From Epiperipatus broadwayi (lineage: Eukaryota > Onychophora > Udeonychophora > Euonychophora > Peripatidae), in assembly GCA_028023455.1 (NCBI GenBank), contig JAQFVV010000037.1, positions 1,674,001 through 1,738,000 of the forward strand: a stretch of 64,000 nt of DNA. Direction: 5' to 3'. The translations under genes and the position numbers were made by a program. The notes below the pieces were generated by a model, which worked only from the letters and a program-made list of their open reading frames with translations, did not search any database and was not told where the DNA came from. Positions 63,836 through 64,000 of the stretch are shown one piece after another; positions within the stretch are counted from its first letter, which is position 1, and every line of letters starts with the position of its first letter.

Positions 63836-64000
63836 TGCCACTACTTTTTATATCCGAATGATCATATGCTGAGAATTAAAAATTTTAATTAAATCTGGAA
63901 TCAATATCATATGAGGGCGCCACTAGGAAAAGAACCTAGAAAGTAGTTTATTGTTTAAGGCTTGAATGGGATCTTTAGCTACAAAAGAATATACATGTAA

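Overview
The window looks like intergenic or intronic DNA from an AT-rich invertebrate animal nuclear genome. It has long (TA)n tracts, Ty3/Gypsy LTR retrotransposons, tRNA-derived SINE-like sequences, a hAT-type miniature transposon and several foldback repeats. I see no host protein-coding gene, no rRNA, no convincing functional tRNA gene and no CRISPR. The phylum cannot be fixed from sequence alone. One scaffold-style gap of exactly 500 N lies at 48149-48648.

Layout. 1-5160 is AT-rich and holds old interspersed repeats. 5251-19709 is a complete 14.5 kb Ty3/Gypsy element (Element 1) inserted inside a (TA)n microsatellite. Its LTRs are unusually long (about 3.82 and 3.81 kb). Its leader carries four stem-loop repeats. 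Its Gag has about 400 residues of repeat-built coiled coil in front of the capsid-like domain, followed by a protease frame and an RT-RNase H-integrase frame, each in a different reading frame. 19795-33603 is AT-rich non-coding DNA with a 1 kb foldback repeat at 25755-26800. 33604-36070 and 44369-46946 are two old copies of a 2.5 kb LTR-like repeat; the first is flanked on both sides by (TA)n. Next to the first is a 236-bp near-perfect palindrome (36091-36326). 41250-44340 is a heavily decayed relative of Element 1 (Gag, protease and the start of Pol).

48649-57084 is a second, very young Ty3/Gypsy element (Element 2). It has nearly identical 2.16 kb LTRs, one uninterrupted 1234-residue Gag-protease-RT-RNase H-integrase frame, and much higher GC than its surroundings. 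Its 5' LTR starts at the first base after the assembly gap. 57085-64000 is AT-rich and packed with small elements: a tRNA-like/foldback retroposon with an 11-bp target duplication (60045-60490) and a diverged copy (63066-63330), a 159-bp hAT-type miniature element with an 8-bp target duplication (61022-61180), and further foldback repeats at 61801-62328 and 63501-63735.

How it works together. The only coding systems are the two retrotransposons. Gag would form the particle, the aspartic protease would cut the polyprotein, RT-RNase H would copy the RNA from a tRNA primer (both primer sites start TGGCGC two bases after the 5' LTR), and integrase would insert the DNA. Neither element has an env gene or a visible CCHC zinc knuckle. 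Element 2 looks coding-competent. Element 1 needs a -1 shift at both the gag/protease and protease/pol junctions; the decayed relative suggests that the second shift is a one-base lesion in a T run.
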